NCBI GenBank assembly: GCA_027596075.1
Contig: JADGJC010000105.1
Location: 1 to 64,000, forward strand
Reading direction: 5' to 3'
Length of the DNA stretch: 64,000 nt
DNA from: Rhizophlyctis rosea
Lineage: Eukaryota; Chytridiomycota; Chytridiomycetes; Rhizophlyctidales; Rhizophlyctidaceae
Within the stretch, counting starts at the first letter, position 1. The number at the start of each line of letters is the position of its first letter. This document shows, one piece after another, positions 50,052-63,351 of the stretch. The position numbers and the translations under genes were made by a program. The notes under the pieces are model-generated. The model was not told where the DNA came from. It was given only the letters and a program-made list of their open reading frames with translations, and did not search any database.

Positions 50052-50547
50052 GACTTCGGATACAGCGTTTTACGAGGGTGATGGGATTATGTTACTCGGA
50101 AATGGTGATATGGACGCGCGGTGTAGATGGATAATGAGATTGCTGGCAAAACGTTGGTCTCCCTTCCTGTGCTGCCTTTGTGGAGTTTGTCCCAGGGCCA
50201 GTCCTCGGCCGTGCGACTTTGGTGCGACTTGAATGACGCAAGGGGTCAGAGAGCAACCAGGCCATTTTTAGCTACATGGATCTTTCCTCATTCTCCCACT
50301 TCCATTCTGCGGGCGTGGCGGATGTCATTTACAAGCCACCCGTCAATGCCATCAAAGACCACCAAATGGACCCTGTGGTGGCTTTCTTGTCACTGTGCCG
50401 CATACTCTCGGGGTTGTCAGCTTCCGGTCTGGTCCCCAATCCACACCACCGCAACCTACGTTTCGACTTCTAACTCACCAGTAGGTCATATCACCAATCA
50501 TACACACAGATATTGAACAACCAGACACACTCATTGCTACGCCAAGC
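50052..50547. promoter_or_regulatory. Divergent intergenic region, myosin I / SPRY-IQ gene
   Basis: 496 bp between outward starts. Plus-strand open frames of up to about 130 codons cross it but have no family resemblance and are probably spurious. Confidence 0.4.
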
Positions 50548-53500
50548 ATGACAGACACTGCCAAAGCACCTGCGGGTCTGCCGAGGTTTGAGATGTATTT
50601 CGCACTTCAATGTGGATCGGATGACTAATGTGACCGTCACACTCCATCCTCCACAGACCGCCTAGACCTCGCCCACCTGGTCCGTCTGTTGGGACCAGGG
50701 ACATCCAGCCAGTAAAGGAGGTACGACATACACGCAATATTTGGTGAACAACCGTATTTGGCATTGCGCTCATAGATGCCCAACTTCACATACTTGTCCC
50801 TCAATCTTACTGAAACCCATCTTCCGTATCACTCCTCCCGTCTTATTGGAAGTAGTTGTGTGCGCAACTTCAGACACTGACTGTACAGCAACGGAAGGAG
50901 GGGATCTTGAGAAATCAGAAGGATTTAGACGAGCTCAAGGTACAGGTGCGATGGTTTCAGATATCTGGACGCTTGCCGACCATGATATCATTGGATACAA
51001 TATCTAATTTGAAACCCCCATTCTCAGAATGCAACCCGCAGCTTGCGGGAAGAAGATGAGATGAGCTTGCTTGGCATGGAGGCGGTGGTGGCTATCATCA
51101 ATTTCAGCGTCCGGAAGCAGATATTACGAAGTCGGGTCATGGGGCGGATGAGCGATGAGAAGGGTCAGTCGCTGACGGATTGCCTGACATTTTCTAGTTT
51201 AATCTTCAAATTTGCGGAAAATATCATCTGAGCCATCTTGCAACACATTACAGAGCTGTCATCAACTCTGAACCAACACCGGGAAGAGTTCTCACAGTTC
51301 ATTTGGAAACGTCGGGTGGCCAGCCGAAAAGAGATGAGGATGTTGTTTCAGGCTGGGTATGATTATTGCTATACCAATGGTCTGCCGTGCCAGTTCGTTC
51401 ACCGTTCTAACTTTGATACATCCACGAACAGTCCTGGGATGATTTGCAGATTTGGTGATATGATTGGGGATTCAACACTGGAAGGGCTACAGGCGTTCGA
51501 AAAGAACAACTGGGCGCGACTTTCCAGGGATGGCATTAGATGGGATCTGGTGGACGGGGATGATTTGGGAATGTACTTCATGCGGAAGGTAGTACCCTCT
51601 CCCTGACATACGGCCGATGGGCTGCAATATGCTCATCATTATCATTCGAAGGTCTTCCTGATCGCCCCCAAACATCGGACACGCCTCCGCGTCACAACAT
51701 CCCGTCTTGAAGTGCATCTACGAGACATCGAAAGAAATCTAGACCTCTTTGCAGAACCAACTCCAGCAACAATTGAGCCACCACCGGCCCTATGGTACAC
51801 TGTCTATGCCTCTCAAGGCCCTTGGTCCTCCCGCTTGCTATCCCGTCCAACAATATACACTCTCATCATCAAAACATCCCATCACCTGAAATCACATCCC
51901 CCACCTCCGCCTGAAGAAACGACTCCACAACATCAATATTCTTATATCCACATTATTGCTCGCCTCATGGATGCCGTTTACCCCACACACCGGCTGCAGT
52001 CTTCTGTCCTGGCGTACCCTCTGTATGCCGCTGGCGTACTGAAACGCAGGCTAATTGCGCTTGGATTTAATGTTGGACCTGGCGGAGAAGAAGGGGGCAC
52101 TGTGGACTGGAAGTTGGCCCTTGATGTCGTCGATCAGTTGAGAAAGCGAGTCGGGAAGGAGATGAGGTGCTATTTTGAGGTCACTGTTCCAGATGGCATC
52201 AGGTGGCGGGTAGGTGAGTTTCAAGTACTATAATTCAATCTCAGAGGGGTGGAATCTGCGTGGCAAATGCTAACCACATCAACAGGATTTGGACTGGCAA
52301 AGTATTTGAAAGAAGATGTCGATGAGACATATCCTGGGGAAAAGGAGTACAGTTTCGGTTTCGGACATGATGGTTGCGTCTACTGGAATGGGAAGAAACG
52401 AACGTAAGGAACAGAATATTGATCGTTATAGGTAGTCCAAGGAGAACTACGATGCTTACCTCCGTTATTTCTCCATATGCAATGAAGCTATATTGGACCC
52501 TTGAGCGACCCTCTAGCGTTCCTAGGAGTTCGAACGTTCGGATTTTTGGTCGATCTATATGAAGGAACATTGCGAATGGTGGTAGATGGGAAAGTCGGTC
52601 CGGTCGGCTTCGGGAAAGGGGGAGAGATGTGGAGAGACTCACAACAGGAGCAGCAAAAGTAAGTCAAAATTATGTTGGTAGTCATTTCCACATGCACTGA
52701 CATCACTTTTCTGAAATGTTCAATGATTGTGTTTAGGACGTGGATCTCCACAATGCATCTGATACCTATGTTTGCTCTATCAGGTATAGTACTCCGAACA
52801 TCCTCAAAGTACTCGGTGTCTGATCACTGCAAATTCAACAGACCAGGAAGCAACATCAACATCAGCATACATGGAGAAGCCACAAATACGTGTCAACTTT
52901 GGAGATACCCCATTTGCACATCAGGTGGAAGCCGTAGCATGCAATGACGCCATGCAGTTTGCAAAAGGTAGGTGCATGATAATGAGCCCGGTCTTAACTT
53001 GCACGAGCTAATGATTCCCATGCAGCTGGCCCTGGCCTAGACATGATATCCATCATTGATCAAGCAGAGGGAGGAATGAAAGTCAACGAGGAAGAGGAAG
53101 AGAAATTGCATATGGTCTGCTTTTCTCTGAAGCTTCATATACAGCCATTTGACCTTGAGTCGCTAACCCAATGATTGTGTTGAAGGCAATGGAAAAGAAC
53201 ATGTTCCGAGTCTCTCTACTTCCAGAGCCCTTGAAGAGCTTCTCTCAATTCCCGCCTTCCATCTATCGCCGCTCCCTTGCATGTACCAAGATCCAAAGAG
53301 GTAACACACTCCTACCCGCATTGGCAGACGCTGTGATCTCTGACCACTATTTTGCACTCCCCAGTCTGGCGCCGCCACCGAGGCCGTGTCCTCCGTGCCA
53401 AAATCATGGAAGCTCAATACCGTGCAGCGACGCTCATCCAAATCATGGCGCGCAAGAAGCTCAAGAAGATTCGTCACTTGAAGAACGAGGCGGCATTCAA

Positions 53501-54590
53501 GATCCAGCGCAACTGGAGGAGGAAAAAGTTCATTTGGTTGGCTTTGTTGCGTGAGTGCCACAATGTGTTTGTGGATGGAAGGAGAAACGTTGATTGCTGT
53601 TGTACATCTTTTGGATCTCAGGTTGCATCTATCAACAACCCATTCCCGAGCTGCATCGGGCTGCCACGATCGTTCAACGAAAATGGAGGCATTGGGCAAT
53701 GTTCAGGAATTCGCCTATTGCATCCAAGTACAATGCAAGGATCGAAGGTAGGGACCTACACTGTGTTAATCCGTAAAGGACCTGGTTTTGCTCACGAAAC
53801 GAACCAGACCTCAACCGCGCCGTCAACACTATTATCCATTGGTGGAGGCCTCTGCACCAGAAGATGTCCGAGATCAAGCGGTTGCGGGAGGTTGGTAATG
53901 GATTGCCGAATGATGGAATGAAGATCATTGACACTTTCACCATTCACCAGAGACATGCGGCTGCGACCAATATCCAAAGAGTTTACAGAGGTGTGTACAA
54001 ACACCCGCCACTGCTTTGCGCACTCTATTGCTCATACACATCAACCTGCCTACAGGTTACTACCTCCGACAACTCCTCCGTCCCGACCTACGAGCAAAAC
54101 TCCGCGAACTCGGCGAATCAGTCGCACGACACAGGTGCCCCATCTGCGGCTGTGAATCTATCCTGCTGTTTTACCTGCTAAGCTTAAACAAAAACAATTT
54201 AGACAAGAACTTCTCCGGGTCCGTGGCGCCTACGTACTGCAAAACGCCTGGCGGTCCTACCAAATCAAACGGGTTCGTGCCGACAAATTGCGGACACGCA
54301 ACAGAGCTGCAGCAAGGATTCAAGCGATGTGGAAGGGGTATTGGGTGCGGTCACGTAAGCTGCCCTATCAACTGTTGCCGTTGTCCACCCTCAACCGATG
54401 GCTCATTGACCAGATCCCCATCCCCAACATTGCAGACATCCACCTGCGTTTCACCTACGGCGAAGCCGTTTTCCTTTCAGCGGTTTGCAAAGCTTTGCGT
54501 GCCTGCCATTTCATTCTCAAGATGTACAGACCCTGCGGCATTGTGTGTCCCCCACGCAGTCGGCAAACCGGAGACTCGGACAAAAGGTGA
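50548..54590 (+). CDS. SPRY-domain protein with about seven IQ motifs
   Basis: Not assignable to a known named protein. About 18 exons, roughly 900 residues. The N-terminus is Pro/Arg rich, then helical with charged segments (exon 5 starts near 51260; exon 6 begins 51652). A SPRY domain follows (about residues 370-520): CYFEVTVPDGIRWRVGFGLA, YSFGFGHDGCVYWNGKKR, FGFLVDLYEGTLRMVVDGK, and FALSD...IRVNFGDTPF. The C-terminal third carries helical IQ-like repeats expected to bind calmodulin or light chains, with cores KIQR, LIQIMARKKLKK, KIQRNWRRKKF, IVQRKWRHW, NIQRVYRGYYLR, VLQNAWRSYQIKR and RIQAMWKGYWVRSR. The last exon (54453-54590) ends at TGA but its frame is unsupported. Possibly a cytoskeletal or flagellar scaffold; that is a guess from the multi-IQ architecture. 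Confidence 0.85.
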
Positions 54591-55101
54591 AGGCCCGGAT
54601 GTGTACAGAATGGTTATTGAGATCAGGGTATTGGTGGCGTATGTACATATTTTGGGTTGTAAATCTAGTGCACTGTTCTTTATCCATCATGATTATGTAT
54701 GATTGGGAACACTAGAAGGAGCAAACCGGAGCTGAATCATCTGGACGACCTCCCTAAATCATGCGTCAAATCGCTGAAGCTTCGAGGTTTGGGATCCAAT
54801 CTTCGTGGCATAATGGGTGAGACTCGCGCTGGGGAACCACGGGAGGCGGTTGAGAGTCTCTCGCGGTCACCAGGCGGAGCTGCAGATGTAATGGAGATAC
54901 GTGGAGGATCAGCATGGCGAGACATATCTGATATGGATGGGACGCGAGAGTTCGGGTTTGAGGATCGAGGGGTTGAGGTGGATGAATGCGGTTGCGAGGC
55001 GGGCTGTGTGTGGTCGGTAGCGACTGGCGCGTTGTGGAAGCTGCCCCTGCAAATGAAGTGGATGAATGAAGGTGGACATGCTTACATTTGATCAATGCTT
55101 G
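54591..55101. other. Convergent intergenic region
   Basis: 511 bp. Open frames exist on both strands (about 130 codons plus, 110 minus) but neither resembles a known protein. An extra terminal exon of the SPRY-IQ gene cannot be excluded. Confidence 0.35.
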
Positions 55102-55784
55102 TTACATTGCTGCGCTGAGTTCTTCGAGCTGGTGAAAGATACATCTTGAGTTAGGAACGAACATGAGAAGAGCCAAATCTTCGTACCTTCATCATCAGGT
55201 TATTGACATCAACTTCCTTCGTCGAGAATCGATCGGCGTTCCGTTTGTATCGACGGGAGGAGTCCTCATCTTTCTCAATATCATTAAGTGATCTGTATTG
55301 CACATCGAAAGAAGTGGAAAATTAGTACCGTGGTTCATAAGTGGTTCCTCTGAAGCGGCTGTCACACGCTCGCCACCCGCTGCGCAATCTTTTACAACTC
55401 TCCCCGGACAATGCTATTTGATTAGGAATTTGGCCTCCAGCCCCGTCTGGAGGAACGGTCAGGACTTTCGGTTTCCCTCAGACACTTACAGTCCCTCTGC
55501 CGGCAAACTCTCCAAGCGCAAGTGTTCCAATGCTATATTGGCAGAGACATTAGTCTGTGACCGCCTGCTGAGGCCTCAAAGCAGCGAAAGCAGTCTTCAA
55601 CGCACCTAAGTTAATTTGCAAGCGTCTGAGGTGGTCCAAGCTTGCAAAAACGGAACTGGAGGAGCGCCCTGTCCAAAAGTTGAAGTTCAGGATAGGTCAG
55701 AATGACGTTGGCCACAGAAAGGTCTTGTTGCAGGATAAACGTACCGAAAGGTTGCAGCTCTTCTACTCGTGATGAGTCAGACAT
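55102..55784 (-). CDS. Small 92-residue helical protein, unrecognised
   Basis: Five short exons, 55784-55745, 55668-55606, 55532-55490, 55292-55187 and 55128-55102, give a continuous 92-residue protein. It starts MSDSSRVEELQPFG and ends MKLEELSAAM. Splice sites are all canonical and phases fit (40+63+43+106+27 nt), which is strong evidence of a real gene although each exon is tiny. The sequence is predicted helical, with Leu-rich (LDHLRRLQINLALEHLRLE) and charged (EKDEDSSRRYKRNADRF) segments, as in small coiled-coil adaptor subunits. I do not recognise the family. It is divergent from DSK2 by 357 bp. Confidence 0.7.
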
Positions 55785-56141
55785 AGATAGGCCTGGTTGG
55801 GTGAGAGAAAGCGAGATTCACAGCAATGGAGGCGGCGGTGAGTGCACTGGAAATTGACCAACAATTACAAGAGAGAACAGGGAGAGAAGTTGGAGCGTGT
55901 TGGCTCCCAACCATATGGGAGCACCTTACCCAAATTTAGATACACTACAGATGAAGTGGAAAAATAGCTCGTTTGGCAGCACCGGCTATCAAGAGTCAAA
56001 GTCCTGGCCAGTGGCATGACGAATCCCATGCTCCGAGTATGTCCCAAGCCCTTCATCTCATCATCTCCCCACACCCAACCTGAACCTCTGACATTTACAA
56101 CAGCTCCACCAAGACTGTGCTCCCAGAAAGAAACTTGAAGT
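55785..56141. promoter_or_regulatory. Divergent promoter region, small protein / DSK2
   Basis: 357 bp between outward starts. No distinct element recognised. Confidence 0.4.
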
Positions 56142-57843
56142 ATGGCAGACGCGGCAGACTCTACTGAAGCACCTGCTCCTTTGCGTCTTAACTTTCGGAC
56201 CATTACTGGCGAGAAGAAAAGTGTGGATACCGACGCCAACAGCACTCTCGCCGAACTCAAGGAAAAGCTGGCGGGACTGCTGGGCATCCCCATAGACCAG
56301 CAGCGATTAGTGTACGCAGGACGCGTCTTGAAGGACGAGGAAGCAACCCTCGGCTCATATAACTTGAAAACCGGCGAAACCATCAATGTAGCAAAAGCCG
56401 CAAGCAATAGAGTGGCCGAGACGGCAGCACGTCCAGCAGCGTCTGGAGCCAGTGCACCTACTCTGCCTGGTCTTGGGTCCTCGGCGAGACCATCGGGTAG
56501 TAGTCCCTTTGGTTTGCCTCCTGGTGCGTTTGAGACCGTCATTCCATAACTCGTCGATATGGGCTTAGCTTACCTGCCACTTTCAGAAATCTCATCCATG
56601 CTGGACAATCCATTTATGAGATCAATAATGGAGAACCCGGAGTTCATGCGCTCGATGATGCAAAGTGATCCTCGCATAGCGGCTATGGCAGAAGTAGGCT
56701 TGCCTGATGCTCATTGGTTGGCACACGTGAACAGTCGCTGACCATCGCAATCAGAGAAATCCAGAAGTCCGCCACCTCCTCAATGACCCCGCAGTATGTT
56801 CAACTCAAAATGTTGGTTTGCGTGTCATATTCTCATCAGCGCCTTGTAGTTCCTACGACAAACGATGGACACAATGCGGAATCCTGCTGCCATGCAGGAA
56901 ATGATGAGAAATCATGGTACTCGCGAATATCTATTGATTTCAAGTTGCCTCATCTGACGACCACCGTACAGACCGCCAATTAAGCAATATCGAGGCTATG
57001 CCGGGTGGAATGAACTATTTGTCCTCAATGTTCAGGTCAATGGAAGGATCAGCGGGTACCGCGACGGAGGAAAACCCCAGTACTGGTGAGCAATGGACGC
57101 AATCGCAGCAATTTTTCTCTTCTTTGCTTACCGACACACCAACATGACATTCTTCTCTTCTTTGCTGACCGAAACACATACCATGCAGATGAAGCGAATG
57201 CCGAGTTTGCCCGAAGACTTGGTGCCAATCAAACGTCTGGCGGCGCTTTACCAAATCCATGGGCGCCACCTGCCGCAAATTCTCAAACGGCTTCCACTGC
57301 AGCGAACCCTCTTGCCAGCCTTTTCTCAGATCCGTTAGCAAATCCCGGAGGCAACTCATTTGCCAACCCCTTCATCAACCCTTTTGCCATTCCGTTTGCC
57401 CCGGTATGTCGTCTGCTTTCTCAGACTATAGAGATTAGATCCAGGATGGCTCACTCTCTCAAGCAGCCGTCAAACACTCCTACATCGCAGTCTGGTCAAC
57501 CCACAGCTGTCGTGCCCCCCATGTTTGACGCAACATTGCTTCAGCAGCTTGAGCAGATGCAACTTGCAATGACAGGCCTCGGTCTTCCCGCGCAACAACC
57601 TACTTCCACCCCTTCCACACCCGCCGCACCGTCTGAACCCGCCGAGCCACCCGAAGTTCGATTCGCCACACAACTTCAGTCGCTGCGTGAAATGGGTTTT
57701 GATGAAACAGACCGTTGCATACGTGCTTTGCTTGCGGCAGTAAGTGGCTGATGACCGTCCATTTTCCATGATGACCATATCTGACACAATTTTAGGGAGG
57801 CAACGTGGAAGCTGCTGTTGCGTATATGTTGGATGCGCCTTAA
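56142..57843 (+). CDS. DSK2: Ubiquilin/Dsk2, ubiquitin shuttle factor
   Basis: Carries ubiquitylated clients to the proteasome. Eight exons: 56142-56523, 56587-56693, 56755-56793, 56850-56916, 56972-57085, 57189-57403, 57464-57739 and 57796-57843; 415 residues. The ubiquitin-like domain is at residues 14-88 (LLGIPIDQQRLVYAGRVLKD). STI1 repeats have the NPxM/NPE pattern (FMRSIMENPEFMRSMM, MDTMRNPAAMQEMMRNHDR, LSNIEAMPGGMNYL). An Asn/Pro/Ala-rich linker includes a NPFINPFAIPFAP stretch. The C-terminal UBA has LREMGFDETDRCIRALLAAG and VEAAVAYMLD. Domain order and length match Dsk2/ubiquilin. It is complete, and converges on the arginine methyltransferase gene with 135 bp between stops. Confidence 0.96.
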
Positions 57844-57978
57844 GACCTAACTGCACGACCGCAGATTACAAGCGCAAGACACGATCTGTGATCAATTAGA
57901 TACAAAAGTGCAAAATAAATACAGTTGGAAAACATGTTTAACCCCCCAAGAAACCGATCCGCAGGCCCCACTATCCTA

Positions 57979-59174
<1,196 letters not shown>

Positions 59175-59487
59175 GTTGCGTTCAAGTGCAGCGGAAGTTT
59201 GAGAAATGGTTGGAGGAATTGCAGCAGGTCAAGCTTGGAGTGTGCAATGTTTGTTTGGAATCAAAAATAATTCAAAATATTTTTGATCCAGGGTTTTGCA
59301 CCACGGACAGGGGGCTTGAGCTCCGAAAAGATACAAATTGACATGGTTGATTCGGATTCACTCGACTCGAGTCGCACTAGTCATGTGATTGTAGGACGCC
59401 CGCTCAATGTTGCCACGCATCTTCCTCACATTCGCGTCGTTTTTGTCCCTTCCCATCCTCCTTGCCCAACACCGCAAAACACTCAAC
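59175..59487. promoter_or_regulatory. Divergent promoter region, PRMT1 / epsilon-COP
   Basis: 313 bp between outward starts. A/T-rich patch AAAAATAATTCAAAATATTTT at about 59262-59283. Nothing else recognised. Confidence 0.45.
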
Positions 59488-60730
59488 ATGGCTGACGTTG
59501 GTAGGTATCTGAGAACGCCGGTGACCTACTTTGAAAGGGCTGCCCACGGTTATTTCGCCTTGCTAACTTCGCTCCACAACAGACGAGCTCCTCCTCCTCC
59601 GCAACCTCTTCTACCTCGGCTCCTTCCAACAAGTCATCAACGAAGCCACAAACCCCTCCACAACCCCCCGCTCCGACACCGCCAAACTCGAACGTCGCGT
59701 CTTCCTCCACCGCGCATATGTCGCGCAAGGACGCTACAACCTCGTCACCTCCGAAATAAGCGACGTGGACCCCGCCGAACTCCGTGCCGTCAAGATCCTT
59801 GCTCGGTACGCGCAGGCGGGCAACGGTAACAATGCCGCAGGGAAGGAGGCGGCCGTGGCGGAGATTCAAACCCTGTTGAACGAGGGTGCCCATGGGTTGA
59901 GTAGTTTGGTTCAGCTTGTGGCTGGGACGATCTTCTATGGTGAAGGGTCGTACGAGGAAGCGTTGCGGGCGGTTGTTCAAAGTCCTAAGCACTTGGAATG
60001 GTGAGCTCAAACTCGACGGCCTCACGCCCGTGTTGTGTGAGTTTGCGCTGACCTGACGTCTCAACAGTGTTGCGTTGGCCACACAAACATACCTGAAGCT
60101 GGATCGGCCAGACTTGGCACACAAAGAGGTTGAGAAGCTAAAGACGTGGGCTGACGACGCTACACTTGCCCAATTGGTGGAAGCATGGTGCAACTTGTAC
60201 TCGGTATGGCGGCAACCTCAAACACAAATGCTACAGAATTTTCCGCTCACAAATACCGCCGCAGGGAGGAACAGCCGAAAAAGCACAAGAGGCATACTAC
60301 ATTTTTGAAGAACTTGCATCATCCAAAGTTGCGACAAGCAAACTCCTCACTGGACAAGCAGTCTGTCGAATGCAAGCGGGAAGGTTTTCGGATGCGGAGG
60401 AGCTATTATTGGAGTCGCTAAATAAGGTGCATCTCCATCAGAATAGTTCTCTCAAACTGTCAGCTCACACCCTACATATCTCAGAACCCCAACGATGCAG
60501 AGACACTAGCAAACCTGGCCATTTGTGCGAACGCAACTGGAAAACCCGTGGACGTCGCAAATCGTTACATTAAGTATGTTGCGGAGTGGTTTTCAGCTAG
60601 CAAAGAGTTCATGAAACTCATGCACACTCGCAGCCAATTGAAAGACGTCGCACCATCACACCCTTTCATTGAAGAACTTCAGCTCAAGGAATCCTTCTTC
60701 GACCGATCAGCCCAGCGATTCACAGTATAA
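59488..60730 (+). CDS. SEC28: Coatomer subunit epsilon
   Basis: Epsilon-COP stabilises alpha-COP in the COPI coat for Golgi-to-ER retrieval. Five exons: 59488-59500 (13 coding bases only), 59583-60000, 60068-60203, 60265-60426 and 60485-60730; 324 residues. Signatures are DELLLLRNLFYLGSFQQVIN, LHRAYVAQGRYNLV, EEALRAVVQSPKHLECVAL, LAQLVEAWCNLY, GGTAEKAQEAYYIFEELA and NPNDAETLANL, arranged as helical TPR-like repeats. The N-terminal MADVDELL is shared with the family and supports the tiny first exon. Length is normal (about 300). It is complete. Confidence 0.94.
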
Positions 60731-60878
60731 TAAAACTATCTACAGAAACTACCAACCAGCTATCCAGCAAAATAGCATTACACCGCATTTGTGAACTCGA
60801 TAACTTTGATCCCTTGCTACGGTTCTATCTAGAAGATGTCGCAATATAACAGCTATGTAGATATTTCCCTATTCTACG

Positions 60879-63002
60879 TCAGTCATCATCCCCTGCAGTT
60901 TTGCCCTCTGTCGCCTGCTTCCACATGCTTTTGAGAATCCCCTTCGCAAGATCCCTAATGGTATTAGAATACGTCCCCCAAAACACCTCCGTCCGATCTC
61001 TCGACATGGCACTTTTCGTCATCCGCCCCTTATTACCACCATCCTGATCCCCCTTCAACAACCTCTTATTCGTCACACTACTACTCTTCTCCCAAATAAC
61101 CCTCTTAATCTCCTCCTCAGGCGTATCCTGATCCTCGTCCATCAACTCCCACCGCAGCTGGTCAACGATATCCGTACAATGGAAATCGACCGCGGATAGT
61201 TCCCATTCTCGGATATCCAAATCGGCGGTTTGTTCCAGTTGTATGGTGTTGATTTGGTAGTTCATTTGGGTGTAGAAGGGGTTTTGGAAGAGGCTTGGGG
61301 GTGGGGAGGATGGGTCTGGTAGGAAGCGTTTGAACCATACGGTTGTTGCTGCGTCTAGCATGGCCATATCCCCTGCAGGCATTACCAAGAATGAGTCTGT
61401 TCCAACCTTCGATTGTTCAAGTGAACATCGCCACTCACCTCTCATGCCCCCATATGCCTTCCGAAGTTGCAGAGAGTAAAGCAAGTCTCGATACTCAGTC
61501 GGCAAACTGCTGACCTCCTTACTGTTAAGTTTGACAGGCTGAGACTCGTCCGGAGGGGTCTCGTCGGAATTGGGAACGGGATCGCGAAAGGTTGATGATG
61601 CAAGTGCTTCTACGAACCCGAGTAACCACTTAACGCAGCTCTCGGGTGGATGAAACCCCTTGCTCAAAGCACACATGAGCCATATGAGGACTACGAGGGT
61701 AGGAATGTGAGCATCAAGTGTCTGGTGAAAACCGCAACATTTGGGAATACACACTCGGGAACTTGATGTGCAATACTGCATCCTCCACCACCATGATCGG
61801 CACTCGTCGAAGCAGTTGATTGATATCCAGAAGGGCGAGGTGCTTTGCCGTCCGAAGGGCAACGGTAGGTTTGCCCCGACGAATGCATTTTTGCAGATGA
61901 GATTTTAGGAGTGGTATAAACGCTGATGTGTAGGGTGGGCCGTTGTGATGAACGAACGCCAAGTGCAGAGTGTTGAGTTCGGCGGACGGCACGGATGAGC
62001 AGATCTACATCAATGAACATATGTTGAAATATTGTCCAAGTAGTTGTGAATGAAATGCGCGTCTTACGGTAATGGTCCTATGCTGATCCCTCCAATGAAA
62101 CTCACTCTTCCACGCGATCTGCAGCGGCTTTTCGGACGTAAAAGTGGCGACGTTCTTCCTATCATCATAATAGAAATACCCCGGCACTCGGTAATCAGGC
62201 AATCCCAGGAAGTTGTGTAATGAAGACTGGTTTGATGATACTGGTCGTGATGGTGCAGATTTCGCAGTCTTTCCATTAGACGACGATGACTTGCTCGATT
62301 CTGAAGATTCGGTGAGCGGCGTCTTAGTTCCAGGCGTTGGCACATCGTCTTCGTCATTGCCGGCGTTATCTTCGGAATTGCTGTCGTAACCCGCCATGAT
62401 TGACGCGAGAGTCTGTTCACCTGATTTTCTTTTTTTGGGTGCAGGTCGTTTTCCTAATGAGACATTCAATTTGGAGTCTTTCAATCAGGTGCAGGAAAGT
62501 AGCAGTCATACAAACCTTTAGGTTGCAGCGTCGAGGTTGTGGTTGGACGAAGGGGTGGGTTGGCGGGCTTAGATCGCGCCGATTTCGGAGAAGGCTTTGG
62601 AGACTTGCTGGTGGGTGAATCACTTGCAAGGGTGGCCTTCAGTCCTGCACGGAAACGTTTGGGATCCTTATTCCCACTAGTTGCTAGTGAGGTGGCGGCT
62701 GGCCGTTTGCGAGTATCAGACGTGCTCTCTGCGTAGTCAGACCCTGCTTCGCTCCCTCCCCAGATTTCTCCTGAGATATCGTCGTCTTCATTCTGATACC
62801 GTGGCCGGGGTCTTGATCCACCTGTGGTGGTGCTTCGTGATGTTTCTGTAAGATCAACTTCGACATTGAGACGAGCTGGGGACGATTTGTGAAGAATCGA
62901 GATTGACGGTTCTGAGGTGTTGGAGGAGGGTGTGGTTGGACGGCCTGTGCCCTTCGCGAGGAATCCGGTGAGAGTTGGCTGTTTCTTTTTGGGAGGCTGC
63001 AT
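60879..63002 (-). CDS. Unrecognised nuclear-type protein with PIP-box-like start
   Basis: Five exons, 63002-62516, 62477-62068, 62004-61755, 61690-61439 and 61372-60879, about 630 residues. Residues 5-13 read KKQPTLTGFL, close to the PCNA-interacting consensus (QxxLxxFF, here ending FL). A long basic, Ser/Pro/Thr-rich disordered region with KRPAPKKRK (likely nuclear import) extends to about residue 240. The C-terminal half looks folded: LPDYRVPGYFYYDD, LQKCIRRGKPTVALRTAKHL, INQLLRRVPIMVVEDAVLH, ILIWLMCALSKGF and SAVDFHCTDIVDQLRW. I cannot name this domain, but its charged/hydrophobic patterning looks conserved. Intron 1 is only 38 nt (62515-62478), at the edge of plausibility. A role in DNA replication or repair is an inference from the PIP-like motif alone. 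Confidence 0.8.
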
Positions 63003-63351
63003 CTTGGCAGCTTGTGGCAAGTTTGAAGACTACTGCTGTCGCCTATGGTATGAAATTGCTTACAGCAGGGAGGGCAGGGGGGACTCTATCGAAGCCTGGG
63101 AATGTGACAGACTGGGGAAGGAATGTGGGTGGACTGTGGGAAAGTGGGTGGACAAAGGGTTTCCATCAGAGATGCGCCATTCCATTGATATGACCATTTA
63201 TGGCAAGTCCGTTTGGATGGACGGTCAGAAAGTTTGGCGACCACAGGCCAGCACGTCAGGATGTCAGGATCTCTTTTTGTTTACCCTTTTTGTAGCAGCT
63301 ATTTTTAAACACTTTCCATTCCCTTCCGCTGACCACTCCCTCGTGAATCAT
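63003..63351. promoter_or_regulatory. Divergent intergenic region
   Basis: 349 bp between outward starts. The frame of the next gene stays open upstream of its ATG, but nothing there resembles the family. Confidence 0.4.

Noticed and set aside
50127..50516. 129-codon plus-strand frame between myosin I and the SPRY-IQ gene
   Set aside because: No family resemblance, skewed composition (His/Ser/Thr/Trp), and it lies in the divergent promoter region.
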